Positions 33,490-41,608 of a stretch of 64,000 bases of DNA are shown piece after piece (position 1 is the stretch's first letter; each line of letters opens with the position of its first letter). Made by a program: the position numbers and the translations under genes. Source of the stretch: an uncultured Oscillospiraceae bacterium. GTDB lineage: Bacteria > Bacillota > Clostridia > Oscillospirales > Oscillospiraceae. Location of the stretch: positions 87,312 through 151,311 of the forward strand of contig CANQFV010000002.1 in NCBI GenBank assembly GCA_947599875.1, given 5' to 3'. Under the pieces are notes generated by a model. That model did not search any database, was not told the DNA's origin, and saw only the letters and a program-made list of their open reading frames with translations.

Positions 33490-33580
33490 CCGGAAAAGCT
33501 CTGCGGGCTTTTCCGGCAAAGGGGACGCGTGCGGGAAAAGCTTTACTGGCTTTTCCCACATACACGCAAATGTTGCTGTG
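33490..33580 (+). repeat. Multi-stem intergenic element, degenerate copy E9
   Basis: Stem 1 GCCGGAAAAGC-TCTGCG-GGCTTTTCCGGC (33490-33518), box AAAGGGGACGCGTGCGG, stem 2 GGGAAAAGC...GCTTTTCCC (33534-33558) without the GAATTC core, then a weak ACACGCAAATGTTGCTGTGT stem. It lies downstream of spoIIE in the same orientation. Confidence 0.6.
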
Positions 33581-33684
33581 TGGGCTTTTGGCAAGCCGGA
33601 AAAGGCCGCCCATCTTTTCCCAGGGCATGTATATCCTTCCACAAATCGGGCAAGCTAAGGGTAAACGGTTTGTGAGGTGTTCGT

Positions 33685-33957
33685 ATGGTGAAAGGTATCG
33701 CCCGGCGGGTCGTGGTCATCAAATCTCCGGATCCCAAGATCTTTGACGAGGCCATCTTCCTTGTCCGGGACGAGTCGTCCCGCGGCCCCGGGGTGACAAG
33801 CGATGAGCTTCTCCGGGAGGCCCAGGGCGTGGCGGAGGACTTCGTCCGCAGCAAAGCCCGCCGGCGGCGCGTCCTGTCCCTCCCGGCCTGGGCCTGGTCT
33901 CTGGCCGGAGGGGCGGCCGTGGGCGCCGCGTGGCTCGCATCGGCGCTGTTTTTCTAA
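33685..33957 (+). CDS. Small membrane-anchored hypothetical protein
   Basis: 90 residues, start ATG 33685 with GTGAGGTG upstream. Soluble N-terminal part (VVVIKSPDPKIFDEAIFLVRDE), a basic stretch SKARRRR, and one C-terminal transmembrane helix (about 68-88), giving a tail-anchored topology. It seems to be a clostridial family of unknown function. A terminator follows. Confidence 0.75.
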   Translation: MVKGIARRVVVIKSPDPKIFDEAIFLVRDESSRGPGVTSDELLREAQGVAEDFVRSKARRRRVLSLPAWAWSLAGGAAVGAAWLASALFF

Positions 33958-33962
33958 AAACT

Positions 33963-34005
33963 TCAGGGGTTGTGGACCGTTTCCGTCCGCAACCCCTTGT
34001 CTTTT
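33963..34005 (+). terminator. Intrinsic terminator
   Basis: CAGGGGTTGTGGACC...GTCCGCAACCCCTTG followed by TCTTTT. Its 3' part overlaps the -35 of the next promoter. Confidence 0.75.
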
Positions 34006-34025
34006 GGCCGAAATTCTGGTACAAT
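33997..34025 (+). promoter_or_regulatory. Probable wecB promoter
   Basis: TTGTCT (33997-34002), 17-nt spacer, TACAAT (34020-34025). The start codon is 47 nt downstream. Confidence 0.55.
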
Positions 34026-34071
34026 ATCCGTAGAATGTTCCATCATCTACATACGGTCATCAGGTGAAATT

Positions 34072-35178
34072 ATGAAAAAGATACTGTTGGTTTTCGGTAC
34101 CCGCCCGGAGGCCATCAAAATGTGTCCCCTGGTCAATGAGCTGAAGAGCCGCCACGGGATCGAGACGCTGGTCTGCGTCACCGGACAGCACCGGGAGATG
34201 CTCCGGCAGGTGCTGGACGCCTTCGGCGTGGAGCCGGACTACGATCTTGAGGTGATGACGCCGGGCCAGACGCTCTTCGATCTGACGGGGAGGGTGCTGG
34301 AGGGGATGAAGAAGGTCTTGGAGGAGGTTCGCCCCGACGTGGTTCTCGTTCACGGGGACACCACCACTACCTTCGCCTCCGCGCTGGCGGCCTTTTATCT
34401 GGGTATCTCCGTGGGCCATGTGGAGGCGGGGCTGCGCACCTACAATGTGCGCTCCCCCTATCCGGAGGAGTTCAACCGCCAGGCCGTGGGGTCCATCGCG
34501 GACTACAACTTTGCCCCCACCGCCCTGGCCAGGGACAACCTGCTGCGGGAGGGCAAGCCCCCCCAGTCCATCTACGTCACCGGCAACACCGCCATTGACG
34601 CCCTGGGCACCACGGTGATCAACGACTTTGAGCATCCGGAGCTTGCCTGGGCGCAGGGATCCCGGCTTGTGATCCTCACTGCCCACCGGCGGGAAAACTG
34701 GGGCCAGCCGCTCCACAATATCTTCCGGGCAGTCCGCCGCGTTGTGGAGGAGTTTCCCGATGTGAAGGTCCTCTACCCCATCCACTTAAATCCCCTTGTG
34801 CGCCAGGCGGCGCAGGAGGAGCTTTCAGGCTGTGACCGGGTGCGGATCATCCCGCCGCTGGACGTGATCGCCTTCCACAACTTCCTGGCCCGCTCCTATA
34901 TGATCCTCACCGACTCCGGCGGGATCCAGGAGGAGGCGCCAAGTCTGGGCAAGCCCGTCCTCGTCCTCCGGGACGTGACGGAGCGCCCGGAGGGGGTCAA
35001 GGCCGGGACGCTCCGGGTCATCGGCACCCGGGAGGACGTGATCTACCGGGAGTTCAAGACCCTGCTGACGGACGAGACCCTGTACAACAACATGTCCCGG
35101 GCGCAGAACCCCTACGGCGACGGCCTGGCCTCCCACCGGATCGCCGATATCCTCACAAAGGGCCGCACCACGGTGTGA
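34072..35178 (+). CDS. wecB: UDP-N-acetylglucosamine 2-epimerase (non-hydrolysing)
   Basis: 368 residues from ATG at 34072 (AGGTGA upstream; the frame is open further 5'). Motifs of WecB/MnaA: FGTRPEAIKMCPLV, VTGQHREML, VLVHGDTTTTFASALAAFY, VGHVEAGLRTYNVRSPYPEE, TAHRRENWG, LTDSGGIQEEAPSLGKPVLV and RPEGVKAGTLRVIGT. It converts UDP-GlcNAc to UDP-ManNAc for wall teichoic acid or capsule. It is next to, but convergent with, the glycan locus. Confidence 0.96.
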   Translation: MKKILLVFGTRPEAIKMCPLVNELKSRHGIETLVCVTGQHREMLRQVLDAFGVEPDYDLEVMTPGQTLFDLTGRVLEGMKKVLEEVRPDVVLVHGDTTTTFASALAAFYLGISVGHVEAGLRTYNVRSPYPEEFNRQAVGSIADYNFAPTALARDNLLREGKPPQSIYVTGNTAIDALGTTVINDFEHPELAWAQGSRLVILTAHRRENWGQPLHNIFRAVRRVVEEFPDVKVLYPIHLNPLVRQAAQEELSGCDRVRIIPPLDVIAFHNFLARSYMILTDSGGIQEEAPSLGKPVLVLRDVTERPEGVKAGTLRVIGTREDVIYREFKTLLTDETLYNNMSRAQNPYGDGLASHRIADILTKGRTTV

Positions 35179-35182
35179 CCAG

Positions 35183-35250
35183 GTGAAAAAGCCCTGCGGG
35201 CTTTTTGCAAGAAAAAACTCCCTCTGGATTTGTTCCAGAGGGAGTTTTCG
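35183..35250. terminator. Tandem terminators between wecB and the glycan locus
   Basis: First GAAAAAGCCC-TGC-GGGCTTTTTGC, which looks like stem 1 of the multi-stem element without the rest, then AAAACTCCCTCTGG...CCAGAGGGAGTTTT (35215-35246), a symmetric bidirectional hairpin. Confidence 0.8.
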
Positions 35251-35278
35251 CATGTTTCCTGACGAGGGGAGAAGCTTT

Positions 35279-36316
35279 TTACTTGATCGCGGCCTCCTGA
35301 TTGTCGAAGTTGATCCGTTTCTCCTCCACCACAAGGGGCCGGTTCATGATCCTGGTGTTCATCGCCATAATGTATTCCCCCAAAAAGCCCAAAAAGGCCA
35401 GCTGGACGCCGCCCATGAAGAACACGGCGATCATGGTGGGGGCATATCCGGCGGCGAAGCTGTTCCACGCCACGAGCTTGGCAATGAGGTACACAAGTCC
35501 CATGATAAAGCTGATCAGCGCCACGCCGAATCCCATAAACTCCGCCACGCGCATCCCCACCTTCGTATAGCTGGTGAAGCTGAGCATAGCCGCGTCAAAC
35601 AGCGTGTAGAAGTTGTTGTGGGTCTTCCCCGCCCGGCGCTTGGGCTGTTCGTACTCGATCTCGCACCTGTCCGGCCCCAGCTCCGCCACAATGCCGCGGA
35701 TGAAGGGCGTGGGGTCGTGGAGCTGACGCAGCGTCTCAATAAAGCTCCTGTCATACAGGCCGAAGCCCGTAAACTGCTCGATTATCTCCACCGTACTCAT
35801 CCTGCGGATGAGCTTGTAGTAGCACCCGCGCAGGAAATAGAGGACGGGATTCTCGCGGCTGCGGGTCTTCTTGCCGATGACGATCTTGTAGCCGTCCTCC
35901 CACGCCCTCACAAACCGGGGAATCAACTCCACCGGATCCTGAAAATCCGCGCAGATGGTGATGGTGCAGTCCCCCGTGGTCTGGAGAAGCCCGTAATAGG
36001 GGCTGTTGAACTGCCCGAAGTTTTTGCAGTTGAAGATGGCCTTCACCCGCCTGTCCTGGGCGCAAATCTCCTCAATGATGTCCCGCGTCCCGTCCACGGA
36101 CTTGTTGTCGATGAACAAAATCTCGTAGGCATACCCGGGGCAATGGCTCTCCAGCTCCCCTATCACGGCCTCATAGATCGCCCGTGCGTTCTCCGCCTCG
36201 TTGTAGCAGGGAATCATCACGGAGATGGTCTTTCTCTCTGTTTCCACTTTATCAAACACCGCCTTATAATGGTGATCTAAGTTTAATTCAGGTGGAAGAA
36301 CCACCGTATCCTTCAA
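35279..36316 (-). CDS. GT2 glycosyltransferase, GtrB/ArnC-like, with C-terminal membrane helices
   Basis: 345 residues. GT-A domain: SVMIPCYNEAENARAIYEAV, EILFIDNKSVDGT, and ADFQDPVELIPRFVRAWEDGYKIVIGK containing the DxD-like metal site. Two C-terminal transmembrane helices lie near 255-280 and 290-315. Enzymes of this layout load a sugar onto undecaprenyl phosphate. The start overlaps the upstream acyltransferase gene by 29 nt. Last gene of the glycan locus. Confidence 0.9.
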   Translation of the reverse strand: MKDTVVLPPELNLDHHYKAVFDKVETERKTISVMIPCYNEAENARAIYEAVIGELESHCPGYAYEILFIDNKSVDGTRDIIEEICAQDRRVKAIFNCKNFGQFNSPYYGLLQTTGDCTITICADFQDPVELIPRFVRAWEDGYKIVIGKKTRSRENPVLYFLRGCYYKLIRRMSTVEIIEQFTGFGLYDRSFIETLRQLHDPTPFIRGIVAELGPDRCEIEYEQPKRRAGKTHNNFYTLFDAAMLSFTSYTKVGMRVAEFMGFGVALISFIMGLVYLIAKLVAWNSFAAGYAPTMIAVFFMGGVQLAFLGFLGEYIMAMNTRIMNRPLVVEEKRINFDNQEAAIK

Positions 36317-37431
36317 GCATCAGTTTTTTCAGTCTTCCCGGAATATTCATTTTCCGTATTATACGCGCAATGAGCATTAAAACAAAGGTATACATGACTG
36401 CCAGGACCACATACAAGATAAGCTCTATGTAAAATCCTGCATGGGGAACAAGCAGGAGTGCCGCCCTGAACATAATTATATGTCCAACATACATCGCCAG
36501 CGTAAATTCGGCACATTTGCTGAATCTTGGGGAGAACAATTTGTGTATAGAGGTCTTTTCCGCCATGACTATACTCACGAAAACAGCCAGAAATCCAATG
36601 CAGATGAAGTCATTCCGGTTTTTCCCTTCAAAGTACATAATTGTCAATCCCAGCGTCAAACTGACTATCTCAAAGGCTGAGAGGAGTCTCGTGCCGGCCT
36701 TAGAAAAGTCGACCTTCTTCAGTCTGTGGGCGACACACCACGCCAATGCCCCCATACTCAGGCCAGCCCAGGCACGGATCAGCTTAATTGATGTGATGCC
36801 AGCCCATTTGTTGTCTATATATCCAAACTTTAGGGAAAACCACCCGTAAATCAGCACCGTCAGCACCGGGCATACCGTATATAGAAATGTCTCTTTCCCT
36901 TTCAGAACAGCCATGTAAAAAAGAGGCGAAAGGATCAGCACAGACGATAAATACCACAGATGGCCCAGAACCGTATTCTCCTCCAGCCCTGAGGAGGACA
37001 GCAGCAATACATCAAAAATATTATATTTGATAAAATTAACAGTTTCCGCAATGTTCAGTTTGTATACGAGTACCCGGACCGGATAACACATCGCGACAAA
37101 CGGGATAACGTATATGGCAAAACGCTTGTACTTCTCCCAGGTCCACTTCAACGCATCAACGGCCCCGGCATTCGGATTGTTCATAACTTTTTCTACGCAA
37201 AAATACCCCGTCAACATAAAGAAGAACTCGACAGCCAGATATCCCCCTGAAAATGGCAAGTGGAAATCCACCGTTTTTCCGTCAACTAACTGGGAAGAAT
37301 GATACAGGACGATCACAAACGAAAACACGATCCGGAAGAAATCAATCTCACTGTTTCTATGTACCCCCCCCCAGATGGGATTTTATGGATTCTGTTTTGG
37401 CGTTTTCACATATTTTTTCTGTACTTTTCAT
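36288..37431 (-). CDS. Acyltransferase 3 family protein, out of frame at a G9 tract (phase OFF)
   Basis: OatA-type membrane acyltransferase with about ten helices. The family N-terminus reads NSEIDFFRIVFSFVIVLYHS, but no usable start lies in that frame after an upstream stop. The ATG at 37431 has AAGGAG 9 nt upstream, 3 nt after the previous stop. It reads MKSTEKICENAKTESIKSHL, then nine G (37372-37364) shift it into TAG. With eight G the frame runs through to the stop at 36288 as 380 codons. Expression therefore seems to depend on tract length. An internal GTG at 37328 could give only a truncated protein. Base composition is lower in GC than the gene upstream. Confidence 0.8.
37364..37372 (-). 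repeat. G9 homopolymer tract in the acyltransferase
   Basis: Nine G on the coding strand, codons about 20-23 from the ATG at 37431. The gene is out of frame at this length and in frame at eight. Confidence 0.9.
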
Positions 37432-37434
37432 TCT

Positions 37435-38382
37435 CTAATTCTCCTTGTTATCTATTTCGTTGAGCTGTTTCACCCACTCCACGGTTTTTCTGATGCCCTC
37501 CTCAAAGCGGACGCACGGCTCGAACCCCGTGTCCGCACGGAGGGCGGAGATATCCGCCGCCAGGTACATGACCTGCCCCTCCCGGTAGGGGATCTCCCCT
37601 AAGCCCAGAGGCAGCCGGGGATTGACGGCGTCCCCCAGCGCCCGGATATACTCCCTGAGCGGCCTGGCCTCGCCGCTGCCCAGCGGGTAAACCGCCCCGC
37701 GGGCGCCGCGCTCCGCCATCAGGACAAGCGCCCTGGCCGCGTCGGCAGAGTATAAGTAATCCCATATCTGCTCCCCGCCTGTCAGCACCGGGCGCTCCCC
37801 GGCCAGGAGCTTTCGGATGGTGGAGACGATCATTGTCCCCGCCCCGTCATAGGGGCCATACACGGAGAGGATCCTGGCCCACACATGGTCAATGCCCAGC
37901 TTTTTCGCCTCGGCGCGGCTCATCTGCCCCGCGCAAAGCTTGGCCATGCCGTATCCGGTCTCCGGGCGGGCCGGCGTGTCGGGACGGAGGGGGCCGTCAA
38001 CCCAGCCGTACTCCGCCTGGCTCCCCGCGCCCACGAAAACCCGGCAGCTCAGGGCCGCCGCGGCGCGGACAGCGTCCACCGTGGAGCGGATGTTGCGGAT
38101 CTGGGCGTCCATGTCGTCCCGCCCAGGCCCCACGGTATCCGTCCAGCCCAGGTGGAAAAAGGCGTCATACCGCCCCGGCACAAGCTCCGGAAGCCGGTGA
38201 AGCTCCGAAAGGTCGCAGAAAATGACCTTCACGCCCTCCGGCAGCGCCGCCGCCCGGGGACTTTCCCGCCGGCACACGGCGCAAACGTCCCACCCGCGGC
38301 CCAAAAGCTCCTGACACAGCGCCATCCCGATTGCCCCGGTGGCCCCGGTGATCACCGCCTTATGCAGCTGCCGTGGTTCCAT
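37435..38382 (-). CDS. NAD-dependent epimerase/dehydratase (extended SDR)
   Basis: 315 residues. Rossmann motif TGATGAIGMALCQELL, active-site YGMAK (Tyr and Lys of SDR enzymes), and FVGAGSQAEYG in place of the usual Ser-containing strand. Likely a nucleotide-sugar 4-ketoreductase or epimerase of the glycan pathway. GC-rich, unlike the downstream acyltransferase. It overlaps the methyltransferase gene by 23 nt. The exact substrate is not predictable. Confidence 0.85.
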   Translation of the reverse strand: MEPRQLHKAVITGATGAIGMALCQELLGRGWDVCAVCRRESPRAAALPEGVKVIFCDLSELHRLPELVPGRYDAFFHLGWTDTVGPGRDDMDAQIRNIRSTVDAVRAAAALSCRVFVGAGSQAEYGWVDGPLRPDTPARPETGYGMAKLCAGQMSRAEAKKLGIDHVWARILSVYGPYDGAGTMIVSTIRKLLAGERPVLTGGEQIWDYLYSADAARALVLMAERGARGAVYPLGSGEARPLREYIRALGDAVNPRLPLGLGEIPYREGQVMYLAADISALRADTGFEPCVRFEEGIRKTVEWVKQLNEIDNKEN

Positions 38383-39607
38383 AGGCAGCCCCCATAAGAC
38401 GGAAGTTTTTACGTTGTATTCTTATCTTCCAGATTTCGTTAGATTCTGGAAAATAATACCCCCCCCCGGCATATTTTTCGATGTGGGATGTGCGCAATAC
38501 AGATATTTCCACATCTTCTCCATATTCGGATCTGATCAAGCCCGCGATCTCATCGGTGTACCCGGGGGCGACAATCAAAATACAGTCCACCGGATCCTCA
38601 AAAAAGTGTTTGGGCGGAACGATGGGGAGGTGGGAAATAGGTGAAAATCTGCCCTGCTTGAAGGGCGCGGAGTCTATAATATAAGAAACTCCCTGGCACA
38701 CTCCGGCAACTGCTGCAACGGTGAAGCCTTGATGGCTGGCGCCCCACAGGGCTACCTTCTTCCCGCTGGCTTGGCGGCTTTGTGTATATTCGCGCATCTG
38801 TTCCGACATCTCTTCATAATTACGCTGAAGCCCGGACACATCCACCACGGGGCGCTTTTTTACCATAAACTCTATTGTGTCCCTGTTGACGCGCCGCCGT
38901 TGGATAACGACAAAGCCGTTTCGGTTGACCAGGTGTTCTAATGTCTCCTCCGTATAATTGGCTATATGATCCCGCACAAGCTCATAAAATCCGTCATTTT
39001 CCAGAATGTAGTTGAAATCCGGAACCGTAATAAGCCCGTATCCCTCATCCGTCAGGTTGTGGTAAATGCACCTGAGCATCGTGTTTGGATCCGGCTGGTG
39101 TTCAAGGAAGTTGAAGGATAAGAAGGCGTCAAACGGCCCGCCAGGCATGATATAGTCCTCTCTCTCAGTAAATGCCTTTGCCACATTCAGTCCCTTTTCC
39201 CGGGCGATCCGGACTAACTCGTCCTTATTCTCTATTCCAAATGCCTGGACCGGATACTCTGACAGGGTTTCCAAAAACTCTCCCTGCCCGCATCCGACCT
39301 CTACGAGCTTTTTCCCTTTAAGGCCGCACTGGCCGATCAATCGGGTGAACTGGTCCCGCCGCAGGTCTCTCATAGTCGTGCTGTATCCTCCTGCGCGGAT
39401 AACGTCCTGGTAATATGGCACCGGATCGCAGTCAAGCTGGACGAGTCCACATCCGGTACACTGATACAGGCATAAATCGACGCCCTTATCTCTGTCCAGC
39501 TCGTCGGCTGCCGGTATATTCTGCGCGCCGGAAGGCATATTCTTGCAGACCATCAAGGGCTTTGTTGGCAGCTCCGTCCCGCAGACCATGCATTTTTTCA
39601 TTTTCAA
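38360..39607 (-). CDS. NDP-sugar C-methyltransferase-like SAM enzyme with C-terminal G9 tract
   Basis: 415 residues. TTG at 39607 is 6 nt from AAGGAG; ATG at 39601 is the alternative. N-terminal zinc domain (CMVCG...CTGCGLVQL), a SAM-binding domain (KLVEVGCGQGEFLETL, FLSFNFLEHQPDPNTML) and a C-terminal Rossmann-like domain (VALWGASHQGFTVAAV). This is the layout of sugar C-methyltransferases. Nine G at 38467-38459 encode Gly-Gly-Gly in EKYAGGGYYFPES; a one-base change would replace the last ~35 residues. After the tract about 70 bp are AT-rich. Confidence 0.85.
   Translation of the reverse strand: MKMKKCMVCGTELPTKPLMVCKNMPSGAQNIPAADELDRDKGVDLCLYQCTGCGLVQLDCDPVPYYQDVIRAGGYSTTMRDLRRDQFTRLIGQCGLKGKKLVEVGCGQGEFLETLSEYPVQAFGIENKDELVRIAREKGLNVAKAFTEREDYIMPGGPFDAFLSFNFLEHQPDPNTMLRCIYHNLTDEGYGLITVPDFNYILENDGFYELVRDHIANYTEETLEHLVNRNGFVVIQRRRVNRDTIEFMVKKRPVVDVSGLQRNYEEMSEQMREYTQSRQASGKKVALWGASHQGFTVAAVAGVCQGVSYIIDSAPFKQGRFSPISHLPIVPPKHFFEDPVDCILIVAPGYTDEIAGLIRSEYGEDVEISVLRTSHIEKYAGGGYYFPESNEIWKIRIQRKNFRLMGAAYGTTAAA
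38459..38467 (-). repeat. G9 homopolymer tract in the C-methyltransferase-like gene
   Basis: Nine G on the coding strand; in frame at this length (GCC GGG GGG GGG TAT). Confidence 0.9.
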
Positions 39608-39617
39608 CCTGATCTCC

Positions 39618-40682
39618 TTAGTCGATTCGCACCATTGTTTTGATCAATTCAGGCGGCTTTTGCCGCATCAGATCCACAGCCGAGGTCAATTCGTCCAAGC
39701 CGTTGAATTGGTGTGTCACCAGCGGCCCCGGGTCCACTCGCCCGTAACGGATCAGGCTCATCATGCGTTCGATCCGCACTCTCCCCCCTTTGGCAAGCTC
39801 CGTATGGACGGTCTTTCCGGCCATACCACGTCCTCCGCTGAATTTGGGGAAGGCCAAAAAGCCTGTCCCGCCATAGTAATTGACGTTGGAAACGGTTCCG
39901 ATCCCGTACCGAACCATATCTACCGCCTGGGTAAACGCCTCATCTCCGCCGCCGGCAATAATCACGGAGTCCGGCCCCACTCCGTCGGTCATGCGGAGGA
40001 TTTGTTGGACAGTGTCTCCGTTTTTGTAGCTTACGATGTCATTGGCGCCGTACTGCTTTGCCAGTTTAACACATACAGGCCTCGTTCCCACGGCGATTAT
40101 TCTTGCCGCCCCCATATGGGCCGCGCCGGCAACCGCCATTAAGCCCACCGGCCCTATCCCCATAACGCAGACGGTATCCCCTGATTTAATTTGGGCGTAC
40201 TCCGCCCCGGTAAAACCGGTGGTCATAACGTCTACGCTCATAAGCGCCTGTTCCATCGTTACATTTTCGGGAATATGGGCCAACATCGTGTCGGCATCGG
40301 GCAGGGCGAAGTAGTCCGCAAACACCCCCGGCCACGTCCGTCCCAGGCGGTGCCCCGAGAAATGCTCCCCCGCGTGACGTTCATTTAAAAGCTGGACATC
40401 TGCCGCACGCCAGTCGGGAGTAATCGCCGGTACGGCTACCACCTCACCAACTTGAAAATCTCTGACCTGCTGACCAAGCCTGACAATTCTGGCGAGACAT
40501 TCATGTCCCATGATGTGGTTCGTCTGTTTGGGTACTCCCCCTCCATACACAGTGTGTATATCGGAAGAACAGACAGATATGGCTACCGGATGCAGGATGG
40601 CCCCGTATGGTTCCTGAAGTACCGGTTCTGGCACATTTTTCCATTTAAGCCGTCCTGGCGCTTCAAAAACAAGTGCTTTCAT
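39618..40682 (-). CDS. Zinc-dependent alcohol dehydrogenase (isopropanol dehydrogenase-like)
   Basis: 354 residues, medium-chain dehydrogenase. Very like thermophilic NADP-dependent secondary alcohol dehydrogenases: SVCSSDIHTVYGG, MGHECLARIV, VVAVPAITPDWRAADVQ, DVMTTGFTGAEYA, GIGPVGLMAVAGAAHMGAARIIAVGTRP, IAGGGDEAF. Zinc ligands would be the Cys in CSSD, the His in GHE and Asp before MTTGF. The structural-zinc Cys cluster is absent, as in that subfamily. Its place in a sugar cluster suggests a carbonyl reduction on a precursor or branched sugar, but this is unproven. Confidence 0.88.
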   Translation of the reverse strand: MKALVFEAPGRLKWKNVPEPVLQEPYGAILHPVAISVCSSDIHTVYGGGVPKQTNHIMGHECLARIVRLGQQVRDFQVGEVVAVPAITPDWRAADVQLLNERHAGEHFSGHRLGRTWPGVFADYFALPDADTMLAHIPENVTMEQALMSVDVMTTGFTGAEYAQIKSGDTVCVMGIGPVGLMAVAGAAHMGAARIIAVGTRPVCVKLAKQYGANDIVSYKNGDTVQQILRMTDGVGPDSVIIAGGGDEAFTQAVDMVRYGIGTVSNVNYYGGTGFLAFPKFSGGRGMAGKTVHTELAKGGRVRIERMMSLIRYGRVDPGPLVTHQFNGLDELTSAVDLMRQKPPELIKTMVRID

Positions 40683-40684
40683 GG

Positions 40685-41608
40685 TTACAGCTCCCCTGTT
40701 CTCTGGAAGAAGTCAATCATCTTATGGATCCCATCGGAAAAACGGGTCTGTGGAACGGCTCCTATCGCGCCCTCCAATTTGCTCACATCCGGCTGAAGAC
40801 TGTGAACCGGCTCACCGGAAGTGTAAGCCCCCACTGTGTAGGAGCCGCGTCCGCCGCAGGCCCGGTAAATATCTTCAACGAAGGATTTTAGCACCCGCGT
40901 ATCGTGGCTGGCCACATTGTACACGCCGGCGGGGGCGCCGCTCAGAAGCAGGTCGCACAGAGCCTTGGCCGCGTCAGGGGCGTACATATAGTTCCACTGC
41001 TGTGTACAGGGCGAGAGGTTCATGTTTCCGGATTGCAAGAACGTCCTCACGCAGCTTGTAACCAGTGTCCAGGGATGGTCACCCACTCCATACACGCTGA
41101 ATATCCTGGCCTGGTACCACTTGATTCTCGCCTCCTGTGCCGCGGGAAAGCATCGCAAAAAGACCTCCCGCTTTGCTTTTCCGTATTCAGTGACAGGCAT
41201 ACATATGGTCTGTTCGTTGATCATCCCGTCGTGAAGTCCGTACTCCGCCTGGCTCCCGGCGAACAGGAAGGACTTGCAGCCAAGTTCTATCGCGGCGTCC
41301 ATACATTTCAGGGTATCTTCCACATTCTTTCGCTGAATAGCTGGGGAACCGCGTCCCACGCTCCCTATTCCGTCCCAGCCAAAATGTACAAAGCCGTCAG
41401 CCGCAGGGATCATCGGAAGCCACGCCTCCGTATCCCCCATATTGGCCGAGACCGTCACAACGCAGCTTTCCGATTGGAACAAGTCTCTATAGGGACTTTC
41501 CGGCCTGACAATGGCGTAGACGCGGTACCCCCTTGCGCACAGCTCCCTTGTGATGTATCTCCCCAAGAAGCTGGTCGCCCCTGTGATCACAAAGCTCCTG
41601 CCCATCAT
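40685..41608 (-). CDS. NAD-dependent epimerase/dehydratase (extended SDR)
   Basis: 307 residues. TGATSFLGRYITRELC Rossmann motif, LFAGSQAEYG strand, YGKAK active-site motif. Its start overlaps the stop of the TPP enzyme by 4 nt (ATGA), so the two are probably made together. In yersiniose synthesis a reductase follows the TPP enzyme; this gene is one candidate for that role. The paralogue at 37435 shares the SQAEYG motif. Confidence 0.85.
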   Translation of the reverse strand: MMGRSFVITGATSFLGRYITRELCARGYRVYAIVRPESPYRDLFQSESCVVTVSANMGDTEAWLPMIPAADGFVHFGWDGIGSVGRGSPAIQRKNVEDTLKCMDAAIELGCKSFLFAGSQAEYGLHDGMINEQTICMPVTEYGKAKREVFLRCFPAAQEARIKWYQARIFSVYGVGDHPWTLVTSCVRTFLQSGNMNLSPCTQQWNYMYAPDAAKALCDLLLSGAPAGVYNVASHDTRVLKSFVEDIYRACGGRGSYTVGAYTSGEPVHSLQPDVSKLEGAIGAVPQTRFSDGIHKMIDFFQRTGEL

